From assembly GCA_039923935.1 (NCBI GenBank), contig JBDTBU010000324.1, forward strand, positions 1-5,528: a DNA stretch of 5,528 bases, written 5' to 3'. The position numbers and the translations under genes were made by a program. This document shows positions 1 through 5,528 of this stretch, in pieces. The notes under the pieces were generated by a model. That model was not told the DNA's origin, searched no databases, and was given only the letters and a program-made list of their open reading frames with translations. Every line of letters begins with the position of its first letter. Within the stretch, counting starts at the first letter, position 1. This DNA is from Paraktedonobacter sp039923935 (GTDB lineage: Bacteria > Chloroflexota > Ktedonobacteria > Ktedonobacterales > Ktedonobacteraceae).

Positions 1-1079
1 CCCATAAAGTTGGTCAACAGCACATGCCCTTCAGGGGCACGTTCAGGATAAACACTGGATGAGAAAAGCGTCGCCCGCAAGGTCCGCCCCTCGACAACGG
101 GTACAAACAGAGCCGTTTCTGCTAAGCGATGGCCCACCTGCTCACGCCGAAAACCCAGGGCCAAGGTCGAGAGCGGCGGATATTCGACCTCAGAAAGTGC
201 CGCGCGGTCACAGGCAGGTTCAATCTCAATCGACGACAATCGATGTAGTGGCGTGGTAGAGATTACCGCATCAACGTTTGTCTGCTCTTCCCGACCCTCG
301 TGCTTTGTGGTGACGATCCAGCCAGACGAGGTGCGTTGCAGGCGTACGACAGGTGTGTGCAAACGTATGCGCGGCTGGATAGAGGTAGCCAGCGCATCGG
401 TCAGCGTCTGGATGCCATCGCGAAACGAGAAGGCTCTGGCGCGTTCGCTTGGAGCAACCTGACGCGTTGCAACCGCTTGGCGCTTCCGTTCCCTGGCTAT
501 TTGCAAGAAGCCCCTGGTCAGTGATCCATAGCGCTGCTCGGTCTGAGACAAACCCTGTAGCGCGTGACGAATCGAGAACTGTTCAGGATCGCCGGCGAGA
601 ACACTGGTCACAAACGTGCTAAGCAGATAGTCACACCCTTCGCGGCCCAGGCGTCTGCGTGCAAAGGCGGCTACCGATTCCTCACGTTGCGGATTGCCCG
701 CTTTGATGAATGGTTCGCGCATCAGGCGCAGTTTGCCCAGGGGAGAAAAGAGCGGCGAGGTCACGAATGTCTTGGCCGACATGGGCATGGGCAGCGCTTT
801 GCCTCGACGCACAATGGCGAGATTCTGCGTTGGCTGCTGAGCGGTGAGACACTGCGCCGCCAGACCCAAGTCCTGGAGTAGTGCTTTGGTGATCGGGTCG
901 AGTCCCTCAATTGACGCAGGGCCATACTCGATCAGATAGCCATCGCGCCGTTCGCTGCGAATAACACCGCCGACCCGCTCTGTAGCCTCGAAAAGCGTCA
1001 CTGCAACGTTGTGTTGGGTGAGCTGATAGGCAGCAGTCAGACCGCTGATTCCTCCGCCGATAACTGCAACAGAAACCAT
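1..1079 (-). CDS. hemY: Protoporphyrinogen oxidase, FAD-dependent (HemY/HemG type), 3'-partial
   Basis: Oxidises protoporphyrinogen IX to protoporphyrin IX with FAD and O2; members are membrane-associated or soluble. I translated the frame from ATG 1079 to the window edge: 359 codons with no stop, about three quarters of a typical 460-480 residue enzyme. The N-terminal Rossmann motif VAVIGGGISGLTAAY is at 4-18. The acidic residue for the FAD ribose is E31, followed by RVGG (35-38) and GYLIEYGPAS (47-56). Later come RRRLG, VLAGDPEQFS (160-169), EQRYGSLTRGF, FRDGIQTL (219-226), DAVISTTP (270-277), LSTLALGFRREQVGH (303-317) and RAPEGHVLL (347-355), the usual HemY order. AAAGGAG lies 13 nt upstream. 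An in-frame GTG at 1088 is only 4 nt from that site and is an alternative start. Other flavin amine oxidase-family enzymes share the Rossmann fold, but context and the later motifs favour HemY. It may instead act on coproporphyrinogen III, as some HemY proteins do. Confidence 0.94.
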   Translation of the reverse strand, partial: MVSVAVIGGGISGLTAAYQLTQHNVAVTLFEATERVGGVIRSERRDGYLIEYGPASIEGLDPITKALLQDLGLAAQCLTAQQPTQNLAIVRRGKALPMPMSAKTFVTSPLFSPLGKLRLMREPFIKAGNPQREESVAAFARRRLGREGCDYLLSTFVTSVLAGDPEQFSIRHALQGLSQTEQRYGSLTRGFLQIARERKRQAVATRQVAPSERARAFSFRDGIQTLTDALATSIQPRIRLHTPVVRLQRTSSGWIVTTKHEGREEQTNVDAVISTTPLHRLSSIEIEPACDRAALSEVEYPPLSTLALGFRREQVGHRLAETALFVPVVEGRTLRATLFSSSVYPERAPEGHVLLTNFM

Positions 1080-1092
1080 AACGTACACCAAT

Positions 1093-1099
1093 CTCCTTT
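1093..1099 (-). promoter_or_regulatory. Ribosome binding site of hemY
   Basis: AAAGGAG in the 25-nt hemF-hemY gap. The distance to ATG 1079 is long (13 nt), and to the in-frame GTG 1088 it is short (4 nt), so the site supports initiation here without settling which codon is used. Confidence 0.65.
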
Positions 1100-1104
1100 C
1101 AGCC

Positions 1105-2031
1105 CTACACCCACTCACGCGGATTCTTGAGAACCTCGATGGTTCGAGCTTCTGGACTCTCGGCAACTGGCTGATGTTCGTACTCCCAGGCGGCGGTACG
1201 CGGCAAAGACATCAGGATGCTCTCGACGCGCCCGCCTGTCTTGAGGCCAAAGGTCGTCCCTCGATCATTGATAAGGTTAAACTCAACGTAGCGCCCACGC
1301 CGTAACTGTTGCCAGGCTTTCTGTTCAGCAGTAAAAGGCATGTCCTTGCGTTTCTCAAGCAAAGGGAAGTACGCTGGCACGAATGCCTCGGCACAACCCG
1401 TCGCAAACGCCAGATAAAACGCTGGCTCCCGCTCATTGAGATGGTCAAAGAAGATGCCACCGACGCCTCTGCGCTCGCCTCGATGCGGGAGATAAAAGTA
1501 GTCATCACAGATTTTCTTAAAACGCGGATAGAACGTAGAATCGTGTTGATCGCAGGCCGCTTTCAGCGTACGATGGAAATGGATCGCATCGTCTTCGATC
1601 AGATAGGCAGGCGTGAGGTCTGAGCCACCGCCAAACCACCAGGAGCCTTGTGCCTTGCCATCATTCAGCTCAAAATAGCGATAGTTGGCATGCACTGTCG
1701 GAGCCAGAGGGTTGTGCGGGTGAATGACAACGCTCACACCCGTGGCATAGAACGAGGCGGAGCGATCTCCTGCCTCCTGCCCGCCGAGCTTGAGGGCACG
1801 CATAGCCTCGCTCGATAGCGTGCCCATCACCGTCGAGACATTGACACCAGCTTTCTCGAAAACATTCCCATCTTGCAGAATGTGACTGATGCCCCCACCT
1901 CCTTCCGGGCGCGTCCAGATATCCTGGCGCAAACGCCGGCCATCCACGTGCTCAACGGCCTCGCTAATGACATCCTGTATTCTGCGTACCATCGTTTCCA
2001 TATGGACACGCATCGTCTCTACTTGCAGCAT
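1105..2031 (-). CDS. hemF: Oxygen-dependent coproporphyrinogen-III oxidase
   Basis: Uses O2 to convert two propionates of coproporphyrinogen III to vinyls, giving protoporphyrinogen IX; a soluble homodimer. It is 308 residues from the ATG at 2031. Motifs in order are GGGG (44-47), FEKAGVN, VIHPHNPLAPTVHANYRYF, WWFGGGSDLTPAYL (conserved D138), YPRFKKICDDYFYLPHRGE, RGVGGIFFD, RGRYVEFNLINDRGT, GRVESILMSLP and the C-terminal NPREWV. The four histidines numbered 96, 106, 145 and 175 in E. coli HemF are matched by H104, H114, H153 and H183 with identical spacing. The start is uncertain: in-frame candidates are TTG 2052 (with GAGG 7 nt upstream) and ATGs at 2031, 2013, 2001 and 1992, none with a strong site. 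This differs from the radical-SAM HemN/HemZ family, so the step requires oxygen. Gaps are 54 nt after hemE and 25 nt before hemY. Confidence 0.97.
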   Translation of the reverse strand: MLQVETMRVHMETMVRRIQDVISEAVEHVDGRRLRQDIWTRPEGGGGISHILQDGNVFEKAGVNVSTVMGTLSSEAMRALKLGGQEAGDRSASFYATGVSVVIHPHNPLAPTVHANYRYFELNDGKAQGSWWFGGGSDLTPAYLIEDDAIHFHRTLKAACDQHDSTFYPRFKKICDDYFYLPHRGERRGVGGIFFDHLNEREPAFYLAFATGCAEAFVPAYFPLLEKRKDMPFTAEQKAWQQLRRGRYVEFNLINDRGTTFGLKTGGRVESILMSLPRTAAWEYEHQPVAESPEARTIEVLKNPREWV

Positions 2032-2055
2032 GGTCTTCTCTCTCTGTAACAAGTG

Positions 2056-2088
2056 TGAGCCTCTCTCAGTTATGTTGAGATTATCTCA
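2056..2088 (-). repeat. Alternating short inverted repeats at the hemE-hemF junction
   Basis: On the message strand, TGAGA (2088-2084), TCTCA (2080-2076), TGAGA (2068-2064) and CTCA (2059-2056) follow one another. The first pair forms a 6-nt palindrome, TGAGAT-A-ATCTCA (2076-2088), that includes the hemE TGA stop. The second TCTCA can instead pair with the next TGAGA across a 7-nt loop. That copy leads directly into GAGAGG, the only Shine-Dalgarno-like site for the TTG start at 2052. There is no U-tract, so it does not look like a terminator. Arms this short can arise by chance; a regulatory role is only a suggestion. Confidence 0.35.
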
Positions 2089-3120
2089 GGCACCCTGAAC
2101 ACGGTATTCATGCACAAAATCCACCAAACGCTGAACATTACTGATGGGAGTGTGAGGCAAAATGCCGTGTCCCAGATTGAAGATATAGCCAGGGTGCCCG
2201 GCACTCTGATCCAAGATTTGCTTGGCACGTTTCTTTAACTCTTCCCACGGAGCAAACAGCGCCACCGGGTCCAGATTCCCCTGCACCGCTTTCTTCTCCC
2301 CCACAACATTCCAGGCGTGTTCCAGACTGATCCGCCAGTCAACACCGATCACATCACCTCCGGCCTCATTCACAACGTCAAGCATCCCGCTAGTATGTGT
2401 GCTGAAGTGGATAATCGGCACCTGACTCTGGCTGGCAATTTCAATGGCTCGCCGACTGTAGGGTAAAACATACTCACGATAATCCGCCGGACTGAGGCAA
2501 CCTGCCCAACTATCGAAGAGTTGGAGCGCTTGAGCACCTGCCCGTGCCTGAGCCAGCAGATAGCGCCCAACAACTTCACTCAGCTTGCCCATCAAGAGAT
2601 GCCAGGTCTGTGGATCGTTCATAAGCAGACCCTTGGTATACAGGTAATTGCTGCTCCCGCTTCCTTCGATAGCATAGGAAGCCAACGTGAAAGGTGCCCC
2701 ACTAAAGCCAATCAGAGGAAGATCCCGACCCTTCAGTTCGCGCCGCGCTAAGCTGATCGCTTGCAGGGTAAACCAGAGGCTTTCCTCAGGTGCAGGCGTT
2801 CTCAATGCCTCAACATCAGCGCGGCTACGTAGCGGGTTATGAATAACCGGCCCTTCACCTTTGCTAAAGCTCAAATCAAGCCCCATACCCTCAAGTGGCG
2901 GCAGAATGTCAGCGAAAATGATAGCCGCATCAAAATTGAAAGCGTTCATCGGCTGCATGGTGACTTCGCAGGCCAGTTCGGGCGTCTTGATAATTTCCAG
3001 GATACTGTATTTTTCACGCAGAGCGCGGTACTCTGCCATATAACGACCAGCTTGGCGCATCAACCAGATCGGCGTTGTATCCACTTCCTGACGTTGACAG
3101 GCTGCAAGAAAACGACTCAT
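2086..3120 (-). CDS. hemE: Uroporphyrinogen decarboxylase
   Basis: Removes the four acetate carboxyls of uroporphyrinogen III to give coproporphyrinogen III, without a cofactor; a cytoplasmic TIM-barrel enzyme. The protein is 344 residues, a normal length. Signature one, PIWLMRQAGRYM, is at 17-28 with substrate-binding arginines R22 and R26. The catalytic aspartate is D71 in FADILPPLEGMG. Signature two, GFSGAPFTLASY, is at 138-149 with the conserved tyrosine Y149. LFDSWAG (202-208), GVDW (259-262), GNLDP (281-285) and FNLGHGILPHTP (314-325, active-site H318) complete the set. The ATG at 3120 has a near-ideal AAAGGAGG 6 nt upstream. Only 12 nt separate the hemB stop from this start, so translation is probably coupled. 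The TGA stop is part of a short inverted repeat in the gap before hemF. No key residue appears to be missing. Confidence 0.98.
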   Translation of the reverse strand: MSRFLAACQRQEVDTTPIWLMRQAGRYMAEYRALREKYSILEIIKTPELACEVTMQPMNAFNFDAAIIFADILPPLEGMGLDLSFSKGEGPVIHNPLRSRADVEALRTPAPEESLWFTLQAISLARRELKGRDLPLIGFSGAPFTLASYAIEGSGSSNYLYTKGLLMNDPQTWHLLMGKLSEVVGRYLLAQARAGAQALQLFDSWAGCLSPADYREYVLPYSRRAIEIASQSQVPIIHFSTHTSGMLDVVNEAGGDVIGVDWRISLEHAWNVVGEKKAVQGNLDPVALFAPWEELKKRAKQILDQSAGHPGYIFNLGHGILPHTPISNVQRLVDFVHEYRVQGA

Positions 3121-3126
3121 AACGTT

Positions 3127-3134
3127 CCTCCTTT
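3127..3134 (-). promoter_or_regulatory. Strong ribosome binding site of hemE, overlapping the hemB stop
   Basis: AAAGGAGG, with 6 nt to the hemE ATG at 3120. The hemB TAA (3135-3133) shares its two last A bases with this site, so hemB termination and hemE initiation occur at the same place on the message. It is the best Shine-Dalgarno match in the window. Confidence 0.85.
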
Positions 3135-4158
3135 ATGCTTTTTCTAGCCAGCGGACGGCATCTTTGGCAAAATAGCTCAAAATCATATCGGCGCCGGCTC
3201 GTTTAATACTCACGAGACTTTCCAGTGCAGTGCGTTGCAGATCGATCCACCCATTGAGGGCAGCGGCGTGCAGCATGGCATATTCGCCGCTCACCTGATA
3301 GGCTGCAATGGGTACCGTATGCGCCTGGCGTACCACATGGAGTACATCCAAGTACGGGAGAGCTGGTTTGACCATCAGGATATCGGCCCCTTCAGCAATA
3401 TCCAAGGCGGCTTCCTTCAAGGCTTCACGCAGATTGGCCGGGTCCATCTGGTACTGGCCGCGATCTCCAAACGTAGGGGGACTCTCGGCAGCGTCTCGAA
3501 ATGGCCCATAGAAAGCGCTGGCGTATTTGACTGCGTAACTCATGATGGGTACCTGCTGAAAACCGGATTCGTCCAACGTCTGTCGGATACCACGCACCAT
3601 GCCATCAATCATGCCAGAAGGCGCGATGATATCGGCTCCCGCCTGCACATGGACCAGCGAGGCCCGCCCAAGGAGATCCAGCGTTGGCTCATTGAGCAAA
3701 TAGCCCTCCTCCAGATACGGTGTATAGTGCTTGGAACCCACCTGATTGATGATTCCACAATGCCCATGATCGGTATATTCGCAAAAACACATATCAGAGA
3801 TGACCAGCAAACCCGGTACAGCATCTTTGATAGCGCGAATCGCTTGCGGCACGATCCCTTCAGGATTGTAGTTCTCGCTTCCTAGTGTATCCTTCAGAGA
3901 TGGAATACCAAAGAGAATGACCGCCGGAATGCCCAGAGCCGCAATTTCTCTCGCTTCGTGAACTACCCGATCTACCGACCATTGATACTGACCGGGCATG
4001 GAACGAATGGGGTTTTGGATATCCTTGCCCTCACGCACAAAGAGCGGATAGATAAAATCTTGCGGGCGCAGCGTGGTTTCCTGAACGAGCAGGCGTAAGG
4101 CTGGTGTCCCACGTAAGCGACGAGCGCGAGCAAAAGGAAACGTTGCGCTGTCAGACAT
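3133..4158 (-). CDS. hemB: Porphobilinogen synthase (delta-aminolevulinic acid dehydratase), zinc type
   Basis: Condenses two 5-aminolevulinate molecules into porphobilinogen, the first common tetrapyrrole step; usually a cytoplasmic homo-octamer. The 341 residues match the family over the full length. The N-terminal arm RARRLRGTPALR is followed by a TIM-barrel. The active-site zinc cysteines are C124, C126 and C134 in DMCFCEYTDHGHCG; magnesium-only enzymes lack these. The two Schiff-base lysines are K211 (SYAVKYASAFYGPFRDA) and K264 (LMVKPALPYLD). QVSGEYAM near 288-295 carries the glutamate associated with allosteric magnesium in many bacterial enzymes. In the active-site segment APSGMIDGMV the conserved aspartate D185 is kept, while neighbouring variable positions are G182 and M187. 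The ATG has AAAGGAG 9 nt upstream, inside hemD, which it overlaps by 8 nt. Its TAA stop overlaps the hemE ribosome binding site. Confidence 0.98.
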   Translation of the reverse strand: MSDSATFPFARARRLRGTPALRLLVQETTLRPQDFIYPLFVREGKDIQNPIRSMPGQYQWSVDRVVHEAREIAALGIPAVILFGIPSLKDTLGSENYNPEGIVPQAIRAIKDAVPGLLVISDMCFCEYTDHGHCGIINQVGSKHYTPYLEEGYLLNEPTLDLLGRASLVHVQAGADIIAPSGMIDGMVRGIRQTLDESGFQQVPIMSYAVKYASAFYGPFRDAAESPPTFGDRGQYQMDPANLREALKEAALDIAEGADILMVKPALPYLDVLHVVRQAHTVPIAAYQVSGEYAMLHAAALNGWIDLQRTALESLVSIKRAGADMILSYFAKDAVRWLEKA

Positions 4159-4942
4159 AGAGTTGCTCTCCTTTCAGAGATGAACGAAAGTACGCATCTA
4201 CTTCCTCGACCAAGCCCTCGACAGTATGCTTGGCTGGCATGATCCCGACCACGAGGCCGAGATCGCACAGCGCTTGCGCTGTGACTGGGCCAATACAGGC
4301 AAGGCAGACATCCGCAAGCAGTGAGAGATCGGCACGTTCGGCTTGCAAACGATGTACGCAGTTCTGAACGGTAGAAGCGCTGGTGAAGGTAATAACATCC
4401 ACAAGTCGCTGCTGCAAGAGCGTACTCAAGTGAACCCCGCCCTCGCCTAGGACGGTATGATACGTCGTTAGCGCGGTAATCGTGGCCCCAGCGGTTGCAA
4501 GTTCCTCGCGCAAAACTGGTCGTGCCCCCTCCGCTTGCAATAAAAGCACACACGCAGGCAACGATGGCCGGATTACCTCAAACAGCGCTTCAGCCACATA
4601 CTCTTCAGGGAGTACCTGAGCTTGCATACCCAGCAGTCTCTCTGCGGCCTCCGCTGTAGCCGGACCAACACAGGCCAACGCGAGACTCGCAGCAGGCGTT
4701 ACGCCCAGTATTTCCAGGCGTTGGCTGAGGATCAGCACAGCATTCGCGCTGGTTAAGACAAGCCAATCGAATGCTCCTCTAGTCATATCCTGGATCGCGT
4801 TATCTAACTGCACCGTATGCTTGGGCGGCACAATGGCGATACACGGATACAGCAACACCTCGGCACCTCGTTGGGAGAGCAATGTGGACAATGCGCCAGC
4901 CTGATGAATTGCCCTGGTCACAACAATCCGTTTTCCTTGCAT
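4151..4942 (-). CDS. hemD: Uroporphyrinogen-III synthase
   Basis: Closes hydroxymethylbilane into uroporphyrinogen III, inverting ring D; cytoplasmic. The family is poorly conserved, but the two-lobed layout is visible in 263 residues, a normal length. Lobe-one motifs are VVTRA (7-11), DWLVLTSANAV (59-69) and ACVGPATAEA (90-99). Lobe-two motifs are RPVLREEL (141-148), the conserved tyrosine in TYHTV (Y161), ITFTSASTVQN (184-194), ACIGPVTAQAL (215-225) and HTVEGLVEEV (239-248). I chose the ATG at 4942 because GGAGG lies 7 nt upstream. The GTG immediately before it, at 4945, is in frame but only 4 nt from that site and would add one residue. The ATG overlaps the hemC stop as TGATG, and the gene's own TGA lies inside the start of hemB, so it is probably coupled on both sides. 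Its place between hemC and hemB supports the call. Confidence 0.95.
   Translation of the reverse strand: MQGKRIVVTRAIHQAGALSTLLSQRGAEVLLYPCIAIVPPKHTVQLDNAIQDMTRGAFDWLVLTSANAVLILSQRLEILGVTPAASLALACVGPATAEAAERLLGMQAQVLPEEYVAEALFEVIRPSLPACVLLLQAEGARPVLREELATAGATITALTTYHTVLGEGGVHLSTLLQQRLVDVITFTSASTVQNCVHRLQAERADLSLLADVCLACIGPVTAQALCDLGLVVGIMPAKHTVEGLVEEVDAYFRSSLKGEQLYV
4168..4174 (-). promoter_or_regulatory. Ribosome binding site of hemB, inside hemD
   Basis: AAAGGAG with 9 nt to the hemB ATG at 4158. It lies within the last codons of hemD, whose TGA stop (4153-4151) is downstream of the hemB ATG. Ribosomes translating hemD therefore cross this site before they stop. Confidence 0.75.
4266..4283. 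repeat. Perfect 8-bp inverted repeat inside hemD
   Basis: CACAGCGC and GCGCTGTG are separated by TT. In the message this could form a GC-rich 7-bp stem with a CAAG loop within the codons for the conserved AQALCDL segment. No T-run follows it. An arm this long is expected roughly once by chance in a window of this size if all short loops are allowed, so it may mean nothing. Confidence 0.5.
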
Positions 4943-5528
4943 CACGCTACCTCCAGCAAAGCCGTAGCTCCCTGTTCCAGTGCAGCTCTGGCTAAATCCA
5001 GACCCGCCTGATGCGCAGAGGTACAGGCTTGGCCGCTCTCCATGTCATCTGCTATGACCACGCTCGTGCTTAAGGTGATTTGTCTGCCGCCATTGGGTGC
5101 TGAGACTTGTCCATCAAGGTGCAGCTTCTCGTGCTCAATATGCGCGTATGCAGCAATTGGCATAGAACAGCCACCACCTAAACCCTTTAAAAAGGCCCGT
5201 TCTGCCACAACCGCCAACAGCGTCTCGCGATGATTCAAGCCAGCCAGAAAGCCCAGCCACGCGGCCTCTCTGCGGCACTGAATACCCAGAGCGCCTTGAC
5301 CGGGCGCAGGCAACATTTGCTCAAAGGGGATCACCTGGCCGATATCATGGCTATATTCCAGGCGCTCCAAGCCAGCCTGGGCCAGCACCACTGCGTCATA
5401 AGCGCCATTGGTATCCAGCGCCTTGCGAATACGGGTATTAATATTCCCGCGTGCATCAATAATGCGCAAATCTGGGCGTCTGTACAGCATTTGAGCCTTG
5501 CGCCGCTGGCTACTCGTGCCAACAATGG
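4942..5528 (-). CDS. hemC: Hydroxymethylbilane synthase (porphobilinogen deaminase), 5'-partial
   Basis: Joins four porphobilinogen molecules into linear hydroxymethylbilane in the cytoplasm, using a covalently bound dipyrromethane cofactor. The frame is open to the window edge, so the N-terminus (roughly 125 residues by comparison with E. coli HemC) is missing; the internal ATG at 5490 is not the true start. The visible part begins IVGTSSQRRKAQ, the substrate/cofactor-binding segment, followed by RPDL and RGNINTRIRK, which carries the conserved arginines. Next come the AQAGLERL segment and LPAPGQGALGIQCR. The cofactor-attaching cysteine lies in GLGGGCSMPIAAYA, with its codon at 5169-5167. 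The C-terminal domain 3 follows at normal length. The usual SSLRR motif reads SSQRR here. The TGA stop at 4944-4942 overlaps the hemD start. The product is a clear family member; only the missing 5' end limits the call. Confidence 0.97.
   Translation of the reverse strand, partial: IVGTSSQRRKAQMLYRRPDLRIIDARGNINTRIRKALDTNGAYDAVVLAQAGLERLEYSHDIGQVIPFEQMLPAPGQGALGIQCRREAAWLGFLAGLNHRETLLAVVAERAFLKGLGGGCSMPIAAYAHIEHEKLHLDGQVSAPNGGRQITLSTSVVIADDMESGQACTSAHQAGLDLARAALEQGATALLEVA
4950..4954 (-). promoter_or_regulatory. Ribosome binding site of hemD, decides its start
   Basis: GGAGG sits inside the last codons of hemC. It is 7 nt from the ATG at 4942 but only 4 nt from the GTG at 4945, which favours the ATG. 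The site lies upstream of the TGATG stop/start overlap, so ribosomes finishing hemC can restart directly on hemD. Confidence 0.7.

Larger units (their letters stand above)
1..5528 (-). other. Heme biosynthesis operon hemC-hemD-hemB-hemE-hemF-hemY
   Basis: Six same-strand genes, two pairs overlapping and the rest 12 to 54 nt apart, with no terminator-like hairpin plus U-run in any gap. All catalyse consecutive steps from 5-aminolevulinate to protoporphyrin IX, except that hemB follows hemC and hemD in gene order. Both ends run off the window, so the promoter and any hemA, hemL or ferrochelatase genes are not visible. Single transcription is inferred from spacing only. Confidence 0.85.

Noticed and set aside
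59..881. Several plus-strand open frames of 66 to 105 codons
   Set aside because: They are antisense to the continuous hemY frame, which runs without a stop from 1079 to the edge and carries the FAD-binding and HemY motifs in order.
1080..1104. Possible terminator or promoter in the hemF-hemY gap
   Set aside because: The 25 nt hold only the ribosome binding site; there is no inverted repeat and no room for a full promoter.
3235..3885. 216-codon open frame on the plus strand
   Set aside because: It lies wholly antisense to hemB, whose catalytic motifs are intact across the same bases. The translation has no recognisable domain and looks like a shadow of the coding strand.
4266..4283. Inverted repeat in hemD as a transcription terminator
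   Set aside because: It lies in the middle of conserved coding sequence with no U-tract after it, and the operon continues for four more genes.
3972..4553. 193-codon minus-strand frame overlapping hemD and hemB
   Set aside because: It is out of frame with both genes, has a low-complexity Arg/Ser/Cys-rich composition and crosses the hemD-hemB junction; hemD and hemB account for all of this DNA.
4942..5490. HemC as a complete short protein starting at ATG 5490
   Set aside because: The frame stays open upstream to the window edge and encodes the conserved GTSSQRR segment, so the gene is cut by the window and not naturally short.

Overview
The window is a stretch of a tetrapyrrole (heme) biosynthesis operon. 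All six genes read on the minus strand, from high to low coordinates: hemC (5' end cut off by the window edge), hemD, hemB, hemE, hemF and hemY (3' end cut off by the other edge). No gene is supported on the plus strand, and no stretch over about 60 bases lacks a gene. I see no RNA gene, mobile element, CRISPR array or clear terminator.

Region by region: 5528-4942 carries the C-terminal two thirds of hydroxymethylbilane synthase. 4942-4151 is uroporphyrinogen-III synthase. 4158-3133 is a zinc-type porphobilinogen synthase. 3120-2086 is uroporphyrinogen decarboxylase. 2031-1105 is the oxygen-dependent coproporphyrinogen oxidase. 1079-1 is the N-terminal three quarters of an FAD-dependent protoporphyrinogen oxidase. 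Junctions are very tight: hemC/hemD overlap (TGATG), hemD/hemB overlap by 8 nt, and the hemB stop codon overlaps the Shine-Dalgarno sequence of hemE. The hemE-hemF and hemF-hemY gaps are 54 and 25 nt. This points to one polycistronic message with translational coupling.

Together the enzymes turn 5-aminolevulinate into porphobilinogen (HemB), hydroxymethylbilane (HemC), uroporphyrinogen III (HemD), coproporphyrinogen III (HemE), protoporphyrinogen IX (HemF) and protoporphyrin IX (HemY). The genes for making 5-aminolevulinate (hemA, hemL) and for iron insertion (ferrochelatase) are not visible and may lie outside. HemF next to HemY suggests an aerobic, protoporphyrin-dependent route.

The organism is a bacterium with strong AGGAGG-type ribosome binding sites and mid-range GC (my visual impression is 50-55%). 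An aerobic Chloroflexota member such as a Ktedonobacteria relative would fit, but this is a weak inference from general protein character, not a match I could test. I found no previously undescribed system; the secondary points are start-site and junction details and a set of short alternating inverted repeats at the hemE-hemF junction.
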